The notes under the pieces: generated by a model
Databases searched by the model: none
The model's input: the letters and a program-made list of their open reading frames with translations, nothing else
What the model was told of the DNA's origin: nothing
Source: an uncultured Paenibacillaceae bacterium
GTDB lineage: Bacteria; Bacillota; Bacilli; Aneurinibacillales; Aneurinibacillaceae
Direction of reading: 5' to 3'
NCBI GenBank assembly: GCA_946478845.1
Contig: CAMLDI010000004.1
Span: 67,442 to 131,441, forward strand
Length of the DNA stretch: 64,000 nt
Part shown: positions 50,696 to 61,500 of the stretch, in pieces
Layout of the letters: every line of letters starts with the position of its first letter
How positions within the stretch are numbered: position 1 is the stretch's first letter
Made by a program: the position numbers and the translations under genes

Positions 50696-51571
50696 ATGAA
50701 AAAGTTATTTAACAAAGCAGCAGTATCAGCTGTATTAGCCTTGGTTATGGTCCTTAGTGTCGTTTCTGCAGCTTTTGCTGCTCCTCCTCAATTTAGCGAC
50801 ATTAATGGTCACTGGGCTCAACAAACTATCGTGAAATGGGCGAACTGCGGTTTTGCAAAGGGTTATCCAGATGGAACTTTCAAACCAAATGGTAATGTAA
50901 CCCGTGCAGAATTCGTTGCTTTCGTTGATCGCTTCTTTGGCTTCACTGATAAAGGAAACGTAGTAGAACCATTTGCAGATACTCCTGCAAATGCATGGTA
51001 TGGTTATAATAAAGAAGCTGTTGTACCAATTGCTTTTAATCGCAACTTAATTAAAGATTTTGGCGATGCACAGAATAAATTCTATCCCGATAAAGCGATT
51101 ACCCGTCAAGAAGCATTCATTATCATTGCAAGAGCTTTAGGTTTAAACAATGGTAGCACTACTGTAATTGCTGGCAGCCTTGGCGTTTATGTTGACGTAC
51201 AAGCACTTAATGCTAAAGCTACTGTTTTAGTTGGTTCTCTTGTTGGTTTAGGAATCATTCAAGGTGACTACAATGGCCTGGGCCAATTACAATTACGTCC
51301 AAACGATCCCCTTACCCGTGCAGAAGCAATCACTATTCTTGACAACATTTGCAAACAATACCCCTGGATTTTCGGTAACCTTGGCGCTTTAGTTTATGTA
51401 AATGCTGATGTATTAAACGCAGTTAATGCATTGGTTGCTGTTGGTTTCACACCAGCTAACGCAATTTCTAAAGTGAATGGTGCATTAAATTACGTCGACT
51501 GCTCTAACCCAACTGCAGTTTACGCAGCTCTTTTACCTATCGTTTATGTTAACGTAGGGGTAGGTCTATAA
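50696..51571 (+). CDS. Secreted three-SLH protein, paralogue
   Basis: 291 aa. Signal peptide KKLFNKAAVSAVLALVMVLS...AFA is nearly the same as in the previous protein. Three SLH domains follow, with VTRAEF, ITRQEA and LTRAEA; the second lacks the Ala of TRAE. The C-terminal 60 residues are Ala/Val/Asn-rich and differ completely from the paralogue's tail, with a single Cys. ATG 50696 has AGAAAGGA eight bases upstream. Confidence 0.88.
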   Translation: MKKLFNKAAVSAVLALVMVLSVVSAAFAAPPQFSDINGHWAQQTIVKWANCGFAKGYPDGTFKPNGNVTRAEFVAFVDRFFGFTDKGNVVEPFADTPANAWYGYNKEAVVPIAFNRNLIKDFGDAQNKFYPDKAITRQEAFIIIARALGLNNGSTTVIAGSLGVYVDVQALNAKATVLVGSLVGLGIIQGDYNGLGQLQLRPNDPLTRAEAITILDNICKQYPWIFGNLGALVYVNADVLNAVNALVAVGFTPANAISKVNGALNYVDCSNPTAVYAALLPIVYVNVGVGL

Positions 51572-51598
51572 TCGTATTAATCCAACTAACTATATATT

Positions 51599-51626
51599 AT
51601 GGGAGGCATTTAGCCTCCCATTTTTT
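51599..51626. terminator. Bidirectional terminator between SLH gene and lipase
   Basis: 9-bp perfect stem ATGGGAGGC / GCCTCCCAT with a 5-base loop, then six T. Confidence 0.9.
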
Positions 51627-52800
51627 AGTTCTGTAAAGCATTTAGAACCCATTGATGAGCTTTTTTATGGTAGAGTAGTTCTAAGTGATTTAAAACTTCT
51701 TCATCCTTTCTTTTAATCTGGGAAGGAGTAGATGCCATGGGTTCTAATGCTAATACACTTTCCGCCAAAACAAGGCCATCGCTTTTTCCTCTTTGCTCTC
51801 CTGGAATTCCCTTGAAAAAAGGATAATTCCCTGCCAAAGCATACAGTTGTATTGTTGGGTGAATGGGTTTCTCTAGCAATTTTTCTATTAAATGATCTCC
51901 TTCTAAAATGGCAACATCGATTCCTCTGGAGTGGTAAACCATTGTCTGCCCTCCGTCATAAAAGGTTCGATTGTCCGGGGTTAAGGGGTATTTATCATCC
52001 CAACGATATAATAGTTGGGATTGGCCAGGGAAGGCCCCGCCATCTGCATAAATCGACCTGGAAGTTGTATCTATATATGAACCAAAATACATTAATGAGT
52101 CACAGGCCACAGGGGCGCTTATATTTTCTTTGATTACACCGTAATTAGCTGCTACATTGCAGAAAATGAAATCAATTCCCTTGTTGGGTGTGCCAAGCAT
52201 AATATATTTTCTAATATTTATTTCATAAGGTGCCCCTTCTTTTTCCAGGAAGTTAGAAGCGTAAAGCCGGGTAGGGACACCCCCTTTACTATGGGCGATG
52301 ACATCAACTTGATGGCTGCCAGTTATTTCTTTGATCCTGCGTAAAGCATTGAATACTTGGATTCCTTGCATTTTGTTTTCCCCATGGGGATGGGCAAAGG
52401 TAATAGCGAAAACATGGTAACCTTCTTCAATGAGAGAAAATAATAGCCCTTTTTCCTGGTGAATGGAGTTGCACCAGGAAAGGTTTGCCTGGTGGCTGGC
52501 TCCGTGCACAAGAAGCACAGGAATCTTTTTTTGTTGTGTACCAGGTATGGGAGGATGTTCATGAAGTAAAAAAAGATTTGAAGAAGGTTGATTCCCTTGA
52601 AAAAAAAGCAAGATTTCCGGATCTTTATGCTCTACTTGTTCAATGAATTTCTCCTGTTTTAATAAGGGTTGATTTCCTTTGATGCATTCTACCCGCTGCC
52701 AATATAATGAATCTTCGAATGTTTGTAAAACTTCATGGGGAGTTGGAAGGTCTGGGAGCAACTTTTTCTTTATGTTTTTTAACCATTGCCTCCACTTCAT
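51625..52800 (-). CDS. Lipase-like alpha/beta hydrolase
   Basis: 391 aa without signal peptide. LLVHGASHQAN (oxyanion), nucleophile in AHSKGG with the lipase-like context DVIAHSKGGVPTRLYA, GTPNKGID after it, and a probable His in EGDHLIE. Resembles triacylglycerol-lipase / PGAP1-like hydrolases. GGAGGG precedes the ATG; an extended -10 lies about 40 bases upstream. Substrate unknown. Confidence 0.75.
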   Translation of the reverse strand: MKWRQWLKNIKKKLLPDLPTPHEVLQTFEDSLYWQRVECIKGNQPLLKQEKFIEQVEHKDPEILLFFQGNQPSSNLFLLHEHPPIPGTQQKKIPVLLVHGASHQANLSWCNSIHQEKGLLFSLIEEGYHVFAITFAHPHGENKMQGIQVFNALRRIKEITGSHQVDVIAHSKGGVPTRLYASNFLEKEGAPYEINIRKYIMLGTPNKGIDFIFCNVAANYGVIKENISAPVACDSLMYFGSYIDTTSRSIYADGGAFPGQSQLLYRWDDKYPLTPDNRTFYDGGQTMVYHSRGIDVAILEGDHLIEKLLEKPIHPTIQLYALAGNYPFFKGIPGEQRGKSDGLVLAESVLALEPMASTPSQIKRKDEEVLNHLELLYHKKAHQWVLNALQN

Positions 52801-52838
52801 GGGAATCCCTCCTTTGCTCCTTATCAGATATAGACAGT

Positions 52839-52847
52839 ATTATACCA
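52839..52847 (-). promoter_or_regulatory. Extended -10 promoter of the lipase gene
   Basis: On the minus strand TGGTATAAT, the same extended -10 as before uvrB. Confidence 0.55.
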
Positions 52848-52861
52848 ATAGAGGGTTATAA

Positions 52862-52896
52862 AAAAGACAGTTGTTGACTATGAACAACTGTCTTTT
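52862..52896 (-). terminator. Terminator after dapL
   Basis: 14-bp perfect stem AAAAGACAGTTGTT and its complement with a 7-base loop; T-run on the minus strand. Confidence 0.9.
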
Positions 52897-52899
52897 CTT

Positions 52900-54027
52900 C
52901 TATTCCTTTGCTTTTTTTGTTAACCAGCGGGTTAAAACATCGATTGCTACAGGAATTGCTCCTTCACCAGGCTGAATTTTGCTATGGTGAAGGCCAAAGG
53001 TTGATTCCGTTCCTAACCAGAACATAAATCCAGGGATTTCTCGCAGAAGATAACCAAAGTCTTCTCCCGTCATGGCTTCCTTGCATTCAATTAACTGAAC
53101 TGCCTTATCTTCTTTGACCCAGTCCATAAATTCCTTTGTCAAGTCTTCGTTATTATACACCTGGCAATAGTTTGAACCGTAATCGATTTCTGCTGTGCAT
53201 TCAAAACCTGTTTCAATCCCTTTGACTAGGGCTTCAATGCGGGATTTCACTTTTTTCATGGAGTCCATGGAAAGAGTGCGAATGGTGCCCTCTAAACGGG
53301 ATTTTTCCGCAATGACATTTTGTTTTGTGCCTCCTGTAATTTTCCCGATTGTTATGACGGCAGAATCCAGGGGGTTAATGTTGCGGGACACAATGCTTTG
53401 CAATTGGGTAGCTAAATGGGCTGCTGCAACCACCATATCATTAGCGAGATGGGGGAATGCAGCATGTCCACCTTTCCCTGTGATATCAATAAATAGTTCG
53501 GATGTATTGGCGAATAACACCCCGGGTTTGATGGCAATGCTTCCAACAGGATATTCAGGTGCAATATGCAGAGCGAAAATCATGTCTGGCCGCCATTCCT
53601 GAAATTCTTTACTTTCCAATAATGGCAGGGCACCCCCAGGGCCTTCTTCTGCAGGTTGAAAAATAAAAATCAGGTCATCGTTCACCAGTTGCTTAACAAA
53701 ATGGGTAAGGACTCCCAGAGCGATAGCCATATGTAAATCATGTCCACAAGCATGCATATAACCTGAATGAGCAGACTGGAAGGGGAGATCTGTTTCTTCT
53801 AAAATAGGAAGCCCATCCATGTCTGTGCGATAGCCAATGCGGCGTTTCGGTTTTTTTCCTGGAATTCGCACTAAAATGCCGGTCTTCCAGGTTTTTATTT
53901 CCATACGCTCTTGAGGAAGGGCAGAAAGATAATTTAAAAGAAAGGCCTGAGTTTTAAATTCAGCAAATCCTATTTCAGGAATTTGGTGTAACTGCCTTCT
54001 GATTTCTATAAAAGGGTTTTGTTCCAT
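52900..54027 (-). CDS. dapL: N-acetyldiaminopimelate deacetylase
   Basis: 375 aa M20-family metallopeptidase (YkuR in B. subtilis). Metal-binding motifs [20 protein letters not shown] and [10 protein letters not shown], and a C-terminal [10 protein letters not shown]. It releases acetate to give LL-diaminopimelate for lysine and peptidoglycan. ATG 54027 begins four bases after the dapH stop with only a weak ribosome site, so translation is probably coupled. A longer frame to 54087 overlaps dapH without support. Confidence 0.92.
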   Translation of the reverse strand: MEQNPFIEIRRQLHQIPEIGFAEFKTQAFLLNYLSALPQERMEIKTWKTGILVRIPGKKPKRRIGYRTDMDGLPILEETDLPFQSAHSGYMHACGHDLHMAIALGVLTHFVKQLVNDDLIFIFQPAEEGPGGALPLLESKEFQEWRPDMIFALHIAPEYPVGSIAIKPGVLFANTSELFIDITGKGGHAAFPHLANDMVVAAAHLATQLQSIVSRNINPLDSAVITIGKITGGTKQNVIAEKSRLEGTIRTLSMDSMKKVKSRIEALVKGIETGFECTAEIDYGSNYCQVYNNEDLTKEFMDWVKEDKAVQLIECKEAMTGEDFGYLLREIPGFMFWLGTESTFGLHHSKIQPGEGAIPVAIDVLTRWLTKKAKE

Positions 54028-54031
54028 TTTC

Positions 54032-54742
54032 TTATAATTGACGGAGCTCTTGTTTGATTTCTGTTTTAGATTTGGTTTTTTCATCAATTTTCTTGATGAT
54101 TCTTGCAGGAGTGCCAGCTACTACAACATTTTCAGGAACATCCTCAACAACAATTGCGCCAGCTGCTACTACAGAACCCTTACCTACACGGCATCCTTCA
54201 AGGATAACGGCATTAGCGCCCACAACAACATCATCTTCAATAATAACTGGGGTTGCTGAAGGAGGCTCAATAACACCGGCGATAACAGAACCTGCACCGA
54301 TATGGCAGTTTTTCCCGATGGTGCCACGGCCGCCTACAACAACGTTCATGTCAATCATTGTGCCTTCGCCGATTACTGCACCAATATTAATGGCTGCTCC
54401 CATCATGATGACCGCATTATCGCCAATGGTTACTTGATCGCGAATGATTGCACCTGGCTCAATGCGGGCTTTAATATTTTTCATATCAAGAAGAGGGATT
54501 GCAGAATTGCGGCGGTCGTTCTCAACTACATAGTCTTCAATTTTATTCTGATTTGCTTCCAAAATAGGTTGAATATCCTTCCAATCCCCAAATACAACAC
54601 CAGTGTTTCCTGTAATAAAGGCTTTGCTGTCTTTACCAAAATCAATACCTTCTAAATTGCCTTTTACATATAATTTCACAGGAGTTTTCTTTTCGCTTTT
54701 TTGAATAAATTCAATGATTTGATTTGCATCCATTAATTCCAT
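54032..54742 (-). CDS. dapH: 2,3,4,5-tetrahydropyridine-2,6-dicarboxylate N-acetyltransferase
   Basis: 236 aa hexapeptide-repeat acetyltransferase (YkuQ in B. subtilis). The N-terminal domain ([20 protein letters not shown]) and left-handed beta helix ([36 protein letters not shown]) match the family. Starts the acetylated branch of DAP synthesis, followed in the operon by dapL. AAGGAG precedes the ATG. Confidence 0.95.
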   Translation of the reverse strand: MELMDANQIIEFIQKSEKKTPVKLYVKGNLEGIDFGKDSKAFITGNTGVVFGDWKDIQPILEANQNKIEDYVVENDRRNSAIPLLDMKNIKARIEPGAIIRDQVTIGDNAVIMMGAAINIGAVIGEGTMIDMNVVVGGRGTIGKNCHIGAGSVIAGVIEPPSATPVIIEDDVVVGANAVILEGCRVGKGSVVAAGAIVVEDVPENVVVAGTPARIIKKIDEKTKSKTEIKQELRQL

Positions 54743-54782
54743 GAATTAATCTCCTTTCAGTACTTAAAAATTCCATCCATAT

Positions 54783-54791
54783 ATTATAACA
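54783..54791 (-). promoter_or_regulatory. Extended -10 promoter of dapH-dapL
   Basis: On the minus strand TGTTATAAT, with TTTCCA 18 bases upstream as a weak -35. No lysine riboswitch is visible in the short leader. Confidence 0.6.
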
Positions 54792-54861
54792 GAACATAGG
54801 TAAGGGTGGAAACACTCCCACTCTCTTGTATAGTCCGTAAGATCTTATTGGTGAAGACGTT

Positions 54862-55839
54862 TTATCTTACTTTGAGAATGATCTTACCAGTGTTCAGATT
54901 TTTCTCCATCCGTTCGTGGGCTTCATTGACTTCTTCCCATTCATAAATGGAATCGATGACAGGAACAAGGCGCTCATCTTTAAAACGGGGGAGAGCAAAA
55001 TCAATAAAGGATTGGGTTAATTCAATTTTCTTATCATTGGGTTGGGAACGAAGGGCAGTCCCAATGACTTGAAGGCGACGGAAGAGCAAAAGGCCAAGAT
55101 TTAAATTTTCGGTTTTGGCTCCACCCATGGTGCCAATGATAATGAGTTTGCCATCCATGGCCAGTGACTTGATATTTTGTTCAAAATAAGAAGCGCCAAT
55201 AAAGTCAAGAATGATATTGACTCCCTTACCATCAGTTAATTCCTTTACTGCAGGGGCAAAAGGGCCTTCTTTATAGTTAATGGCGTTATTGGCCCCGAGT
55301 GACAAGCATGCATCTAATTTTTCTGCACTTCCCGCTGTAACAATGGAGGTTGCACCCGCTTCTCGCACTAATTGGATCGCTGCAGTCCCTACTCCACTGG
55401 CTCCAGCATGGATTAATACTCTTTGTCCCTGCTGCAATTGGCCCAGGAAAAAGAGGTTCAGGTAAGCAGTCAGGAAAACCTCTGGAATCGCAGCGGCTTC
55501 TTCAAAGGATAAATTATCAGGAATAGGGATGGCCATTCCAGCAGGAATGGTTACCTGTTGGGCATAGCCCCCACCTGGGAGGAGGGCGCAAACCCGATCA
55601 CCAGGTTTCCAACCGGCAACATTGCCTCCGACTTCTTTTACCACACCCGCCATTTCTAAACCGATAATTTCTGAGGCGCCAGGAGGAGGGGGGTAAAGCC
55701 CTCTTTTTTGCAATAAATCAGCACGGTTTAATGCTGTTGCTTTAACATCTACAAGAAGCTCATCCTCACCAGGGCGTAAATCTTCAACATCCCCAATATA
55801 GAGGCGGGTGGAGTCTTTTTCTACCAGAATCGCTTTCAT
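54862..55839 (-). CDS. NAD(P)H:quinone oxidoreductase (zeta-crystallin/PIG3-like MDR)
   Basis: 325 aa zinc-free medium-chain dehydrogenase. ALNRADLLQKRGLYPPPPG is typical of the PIG3/QOR subgroup, HAGASGVGTAAIQL is the NADPH-binding loop, and no catalytic Cys/His zinc ligands are found. Likely reduces quinones or enals. AAAGGAGGA precedes the ATG. Single gene, minus strand. Confidence 0.88.
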   Translation of the reverse strand: MKAILVEKDSTRLYIGDVEDLRPGEDELLVDVKATALNRADLLQKRGLYPPPPGASEIIGLEMAGVVKEVGGNVAGWKPGDRVCALLPGGGYAQQVTIPAGMAIPIPDNLSFEEAAAIPEVFLTAYLNLFFLGQLQQGQRVLIHAGASGVGTAAIQLVREAGATSIVTAGSAEKLDACLSLGANNAINYKEGPFAPAVKELTDGKGVNIILDFIGASYFEQNIKSLAMDGKLIIIGTMGGAKTENLNLGLLLFRRLQVIGTALRSQPNDKKIELTQSFIDFALPRFKDERLVPVIDSIYEWEEVNEAHERMEKNLNTGKIILKVR

Positions 55840-55918
55840 AAAAAGGGAATCCTCCTTTAAAATTTAAAAAAAACTTGGCTAGCGCCAAGCCTTTAGGCGC
55901 AGGCGATAGCCTTAATTG

Positions 55919-55973
55919 CACTTATGCAGATAAGATAAAATTTCTAAATCTTATCTGCGAAAAAAAATCACGC
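55919..55973 (+). repeat. Dispersed hairpin repeat, copy A
   Basis: Contains a perfect 11-bp hairpin GCAGATAAGAT / ATCTTATCTGC followed by eight A. Nearly identical to 22327-22373 (minus). It sits inside a larger nested inverted repeat (CCTTAAT at 55909 with ATTAAGG at 55975) and next to two GC-rich hairpins (CTTGGC / GCCAAG; GCGCC / GGCGC) at 55874-55901. Confidence 0.75.
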
Positions 55974-56070
55974 TATTAAGGATATTTTATAGGCAATAGG
56001 TCAAAAAAGGAAGGTAAGGTCATAAATATAATAAACCTGATAAATTAGAGAGAAATGGAATGGTGAAAAA

Positions 56071-56580
56071 TTGAACTTTTTTTTGGTGGCAGCGTCTATT
56101 CTTGTTGCGTTTACCACGTTGTTTTTCTTTGAATTGAGAAAGGAGAACCAGGACGGGAAAGGGTTCATTATTTCTTTGTTCGCCGCATTTCTATCATTTT
56201 TCATGCTCCTGTTGCCAACCGTTTTTTTCTTTATTTTGTTACTGATTGGAAACCATTATTATCCTCAGGCCATTTCTTCTGGAGGATTAAACGATTTGGT
56301 TGCTGTTGCCCTTGCCGTTGCAGCAGGATTGCATCTTTCGGAAATCACTATTGAAAAAATTGTGGAAGATCGAATTAAAAAAAGTCAGGGGCTTTCCTTC
56401 CTTTATTTATACAGAATGGTATTAGCGTGGGCATTATTGCTATTCTTTTCCAATTTCTTTTATCAACTCCGCTGGGATTTAAATGCGATGATGGTTATTG
56501 GGGGGGTATATTCCCTAATTGGATATGTCATGCACTGGTTCTCCCGAAAAGAAGAAGATGTAATGAGCCAGAATATGTAA
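56071..56580 (+). CDS. Unrecognised polytopic membrane protein, 169 aa
   Basis: Four or five hydrophobic helices (about 3-20, 30-60, 72-88, 105-122, 135-153) and a charged, partly acidic C-terminus. TTG start with TGGTGA five bases upstream; no in-frame ATG lies close by. A TATAAT at 56027-56032 may be its -10. I do not recognise the family. Confidence 0.65.
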   Translation: MNFFLVAASILVAFTTLFFFELRKENQDGKGFIISLFAAFLSFFMLLLPTVFFFILLLIGNHYYPQAISSGGLNDLVAVALAVAAGLHLSEITIEKIVEDRIKKSQGLSFLYLYRMVLAWALLLFFSNFFYQLRWDLNAMMVIGGVYSLIGYVMHWFSRKEEDVMSQNM

Positions 56581-56588
56581 GAAGGAGA

Positions 56589-56614
56589 GGATCCTATAAG
56601 GGGATCTTTTTTTT
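56589..56614 (+). terminator. Terminator after the membrane protein
   Basis: Stem GGATCC / GGATCT (one G-U) with a 7-base loop, then eight T. Confidence 0.75.
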
Positions 56615-56654
56615 ATAGCAAAAGTAAACTGACGGTGAAATAAATTGCTTGATA

Positions 56655-56726
56655 AGTATACTTTATTTGTTGTAATATAATTACAAGTAAACTTTCAGTA
56701 TACTTATTACACTTATTGTATACATT
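56655..56726 (+). promoter_or_regulatory. Operator array before the TetR gene
   Basis: Four related 10-mers in 72 bases: AAGTATACTT (56655), AAGTAAACTT (56686), CAGTATACTT (56697), TTGTATACAT (56717). The first is a perfect palindrome. An inverted repeat TTGTAAT-ATA-ATTACAA (56670-56686) containing TATAAT lies between the first two. This is the likely autoregulatory site of the TetR protein. Confidence 0.6.
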
Positions 56727-56739
56727 GAGGTGAATGGTG

Positions 56740-57387
56740 ATGGGTACCATTGAAAGGAAAGAAAAAGAGAAAAATCTTCGGCGGAAAGATATCATTCGTG
56801 CAGCAGAAGAGTTGTTTTTTGAAAAAGGGTACGACAGAGTTACGATGGATGAGATTGCCAAAAAAGCAGAGTATAGCAAACGAACCTTATATTCTTATTT
56901 TGAAAGTAAGGAACAGCTTTTACATGCCATTATGTATCGGGCCTACTCTACATTGAATTCATTAATCAATGTGGAACTAACTAATAAAGAACAAAGAAGT
57001 GGGCTAGAAAAATTAAAATTATTAGGAGGCGTATATATCAATTTTATCAACCTGTATCCTAAGTATTTTGAAATGATTGCTTATTACAATGGCTCTAAAT
57101 GTGGGTTGCCAGAGGATGATGAATATCTGTTGGTGAGTGAACAGGAAGGTAATAAAACATTACAAAATTTAATTCAATTTATTCATGAAGGAATTCAAGA
57201 TGGCAGCATTCGCCAAGATATTGATGTGAAGAAAACCGCTTTTGTTCTTTATGCAAATATTATTGGCATTGCCAACCTGGTATTAAATAAAGCCGGTTAT
57301 TTATTGGAGCATCGGTTAATGGCGGAAGATTTTGTAGAAGAAATGTTTGGTTTTATGGAGAGGTCTATTGCAAAACATGTAAATTGA
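56740..57387 (+). CDS. TetR-family transcriptional repressor
   Basis: 215 aa. N-terminal TetR HTH: IIRAAEELFFEKGYDRVTMDEIAKKAEYSKRTLY is split over residues 18-52, with the recognition helix YSKRTLYSYF. The C-terminal ligand domain has no recognisable signature. ATG 56740 has GAGGTGA six bases upstream. It heads a three-gene unit with a Tat-exported oxidoreductase and an MMPL transporter, which it probably represses. Confidence 0.9.
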   Translation: MGTIERKEKEKNLRRKDIIRAAEELFFEKGYDRVTMDEIAKKAEYSKRTLYSYFESKEQLLHAIMYRAYSTLNSLINVELTNKEQRSGLEKLKLLGGVYINFINLYPKYFEMIAYYNGSKCGLPEDDEYLLVSEQEGNKTLQNLIQFIHEGIQDGSIRQDIDVKKTAFVLYANIIGIANLVLNKAGYLLEHRLMAEDFVEEMFGFMERSIAKHVN

Positions 57388-57398
57388 GGTGATGGATA

Positions 57399-58562
57399 AT
57401 GGGGAATGTGGTAATAACACGCCGGGATTTTATAAAGGGTGCTGTAGCCCTTGGAGGGCTACTGGCTGCTGGAGGATTCTGGCGAGCATTTGATACGGGT
57501 GTATTTCAAGCAGGGAATGGCCCTGCATATGAAGCCTGGGGGAAAAACGTGAAAGGGGTAGAAGGGTTAGTCCATTCAGCCACATTGGCTGCCAATGCCC
57601 ATAATACCCAGCCCTGGCATTTTAAAATCGAAAATGACGCCATTGATATTTTTGCTGATAAAACACGAAATATCGGGACAGCAGATCCCTATTTTAGAGA
57701 GTTATACATTAGTATAGGGTGTGCATTGGAAAATTTAGTTCTTGCAGCAAAAGCTAATGGATTTGAACCACATGTAACATTGCTGCCTAATTCATTAAAT
57801 GATAGCCATGTGGCTCATATTGAATTGACGGAAATAAAATCTGTGCCTTCACCCCTTTACGATGCCATTCCCAAACGGAGGATGAATCGTGCCCCTTATG
57901 ATAAGAACCGTTCCCTACCAAAAGAGATGCTGCAATCTATCGTGGATTTAAATGAAAGTCCTTCTGAAATCAAAGTGTTCTTGTTTGATTCTGCAAAAGA
58001 CAAAGAAAAGATTGGAAATGGGATGATTCAGGCTACGGAAGCATTTATTGCGGATCAGGATCAGGTGCGAGATGATACCAGATGGATGCGGCAGTCCTGG
58101 GAAACAATCAACGAAAAAAAAGACGGCATTACGCTGGATGCTCAGGGATTGCCTGGATGGATGTTAACCATAGCGAAAATGTTGCCTCCTATGTCTCCGG
58201 AACAAAATAATAAATACTGGTTAAGCAATGTCAAAGAGAAGCAAATTCCAACAGCTGCCGCTTTTGGCTTCATTGCTGTACGAAATTTATACAGCATTCA
58301 ACAAGTGGTGAAAGCCGGACAATTGTGGCAAAGAATTCAACTCTTTGGAACAACAAAAGGCCTTGGCATGCACATCTTAAACCAGCTTTCTGAGCGTCGG
58401 GACCGGGAGATTTCTCTGGGGATTGAGCCAGTTTTCGGAAAGAAAATAATTGAAATTTTAGGAGATTCTAATTGGAATAGTGTTATTCAGTTTCGTCTCG
58501 GGTATCCAACTGTAGAACCTCATCATAGTCCAAGACGCCCCTTATCTGAAGTAATAATCTAA
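57399..58562 (+). CDS. Tat-exported Acg-type nitroreductase-fold protein
   Basis: 387 aa. Twin-arginine signal TRRDFIKG at residues 7-14 followed by a hydrophobic Gly/Ala segment. The mature part has AANAHNTQPWHF and a duplicated nitroreductase-like fold typical of Acg/Rv2032-family FMN-binding proteins, where the second half often has a lid and activity is unproven. Export by Tat implies a folded, cofactor-loaded protein outside the membrane. GAGGTGATGG precedes the ATG. Confidence 0.83.
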   Translation: MGNVVITRRDFIKGAVALGGLLAAGGFWRAFDTGVFQAGNGPAYEAWGKNVKGVEGLVHSATLAANAHNTQPWHFKIENDAIDIFADKTRNIGTADPYFRELYISIGCALENLVLAAKANGFEPHVTLLPNSLNDSHVAHIELTEIKSVPSPLYDAIPKRRMNRAPYDKNRSLPKEMLQSIVDLNESPSEIKVFLFDSAKDKEKIGNGMIQATEAFIADQDQVRDDTRWMRQSWETINEKKDGITLDAQGLPGWMLTIAKMLPPMSPEQNNKYWLSNVKEKQIPTAAAFGFIAVRNLYSIQQVVKAGQLWQRIQLFGTTKGLGMHILNQLSERRDREISLGIEPVFGKKIIEILGDSNWNSVIQFRLGYPTVEPHHSPRRPLSEVII

Positions 58563-58583
58563 GAAATGGATGGTGAGGAAACG

Positions 58584-61500
58584 TTGAATGCGGTTATTAA
58601 GGGAAGGTGGCTTATCCTTTTAGGATGGATCCTGGGTTTAACGGTTTTGCTTCTTACAGGTCCCAATTTAACCAATTTAGTACGGGAAAAAGGGCAGTTT
58701 ACAATCCCAGATGACTCCTTGTCCAGCTTTGCCATGGAACTTCTGGAAGAAAAAAATAAAGATGGGGATACCCAGATTGCTATCGTTTTTCACAAAGACA
58801 GTAAAATGACGGAGGCAGATGAAGAAGAATTACGCAGGGCTGTTGCCAATTTGGAGAAAGTTAAGGAAAAGCTCGGCATCACCAGTATCTTGCATTATTT
58901 TGATAACAGTGAATTAAAAAAAGAACTGGTTTCCGAAGATGGCAAAACAGTCCTCATGTCATTATCTATTAAAGAACCAACCCCTGCCATAGATGAGGTT
59001 AAAAAGGGACTGGACGATGCTTTGCAAGAGATAAAGATTCCCCATGCTTATACAGGGGACTGGTTTATCTCCGAAGATGTAGTAAAAAGTTCTCAGGATG
59101 GACTTAAGAAAACAGAATGGATTACCGTTGTTTTCATTCTTCTTGTTTTGCTTCTTGTGTTTCGCTCTCCGGTTGCTCCGTTGATTCCCCTTTTAACTGT
59201 AGGAATCAGTTATATTGCTTCAGAATCAGTTATCGCTTTTCTTGTAGACATCTTAGATTTTCCTCTATCAAATTTCACGCAAATTTTTCTCGTTGTTGTT
59301 TTATTCGGGGTGGGAACGGATTATTGTCTCCTTCTCTTAAGCCGTTATAAGGAAGAATTATCCCGTTCTGAAAGTATAGCAGAAGCGATTATCACTACCT
59401 ATCGAACAGCTGGCAAAACAGTACTTTTTAGCGGCATTGCTGTTATGATTGGTTTTGCTGTCATTGGTTTTTCCAGGTTTAAACTTTATCAGTCAGCATC
59501 TGCAGTGGCCATAGGGATTATCATTCTCCTTCTGGCGTTGTTTACCATTGTGCCTTTTTTTATGGCGGTACTAAAAACAAAACTATTTTGGCCCATGAAA
59601 GGGTCTTTGGATCATAAGGACAGTAAGCTATGGATTTGGTCAGGCCGATTTTCATTATCCCGCCCTTTTCTTACACTTCTGCTTCTAGGTGTGATTTTGA
59701 CTCCTTTTCTCATTTTTTATGATGGAAAGTTATCTTTTAATAACCTTGATGAAATAGGGGATAAATACGATTCAGTAAAGGCATTTAAAACCATATCGGA
59801 TAGTTTTGGCCCTGGAAAAGTCCTTCCAGCAACCATTGTTTTGAAAAACGATGAGCCTATGGATAATGGAAAATATCTGGCACTCCTAGAACAAATCACC
59901 CGAGAAGTAAGCAAGGTCGATGGAGTAGATTATGTCCGAAGTGTTACACGGCCTGTGGGGGATGAAATCCCGGATTTATATGTTAAAAATCAGGCAAAAA
60001 CTTTAGATGAGGGTTTACAAAAGGGAGATGAAGGGATTCAGCTAATAGCCAGTGGCTTGCAATTTGCAAGTACCTCCATTGCCAGTTCCAAACCAAAAAT
60101 GGAGGAAGCGAAGGATGGTGTGAACCAACTTATTGATGGAACTGGAGAATTAAAGAGTGGCATGAATGACTTGCAAAAAGGGTTAACCCGCCTGGAACAG
60201 GGAATGCGCCTGGGAACCATAGGTGCAGGGGATATAAGTAAGGGTTTAGCTCAAGTAAAGGCAAATGGAGAACAATTGCTTAAAGCCAGCCAACAATTAG
60301 AATTGAAGTACCAGGAAGCGGGAAATCATCTTACAACGCTGGCAGGAAAATATAATGGAATAGAACAGGATTTAAAGAATCTGTCCGAATCATTGAGGAC
60401 AATAAATAATCTTCTATCAGGTGTAGAAAAAAAATATCCTGAGTTAGAGAAAGATTCAGAATATCAAAAAGCTAAAAAATTGGTTACGCAAAAGGAAGAG
60501 GATATTAATAAACTTTCTTCTGGAATTAATTCTTTGAATGAACAGCTGCTAGGGATTGCTTCGGGAGTGAAAGATGCCAATAGCGTTTTCGCATCCTTAA
60601 ATAAAAATCAGAAGCAACTAACAGCAAGCATGGCTAAACTAATTAAAGGCCTTGAGCAGATGGAAAAAGGAATGATGTTAACAGCTAATGGCCAAAAACA
60701 GGCGATTCACATGCTTCCCTTATTATCAGGAGGATTAAGCCAGTTACAAAATGGCCATAAACAATTACAACCTGGTTTTTCATCTTTAACAGTACAATTA
60801 GACGGTCTAAGAAATGGGCTGGATGAGAGTGTAAATGGGTTAACAGACCTTTCGGGAGGGTTAAAGGATGCCAGAGAATATTTAACTCAACTTTCCCTGG
60901 TCCCAGATCCCCAAATGGCAGGTTGGTTTATTCCCGATAGCGTCCTTAAAAGTGAGGATTTTCAAGAAGTTTTTGATACTTATATGTCTTCAGATCGAAA
61001 AACAGTAACCTTTGATGTCATTTTTAAGGATAACCCTTATTCCATTGAAGCATTAGATCAAGTAAGCAAGGTCGAGGAAGCTGTTAAGAGAGCAACCAAA
61101 GAAACCTCTCTTGAAAATGTGAAAATGGGAATCGGTGGCGTCTCCAGTATGCAAGCAGACCTTAGAGATGTATCAGAGGGAGATTATTCCCGGACCGTTC
61201 TGTTTATGCTTGTTGGCATTGGACTAGTGCTTCTTGTCCTGCTTCGCTCGTTAATCATGCCCCTTTATTTAATTCTTTCTCTAATTATTACATATTACAT
61301 GTCTATGGCTGTGACAGAGGCGATCTTTGTCAATCTTCTCGGTTATAGTGGGATTAACTGGGTGGTTCCATTCTTTGCTTTTGTTATTTTGGTAGCTCTT
61401 GGTGTTGACTATAGTATTTTTCTCATGTCCCGTTTCAATGAGCACAGGGACCTCAATCCAGAAAGGGCAATCTTGCTGGCAATGGGTAAAATGGGATCCG

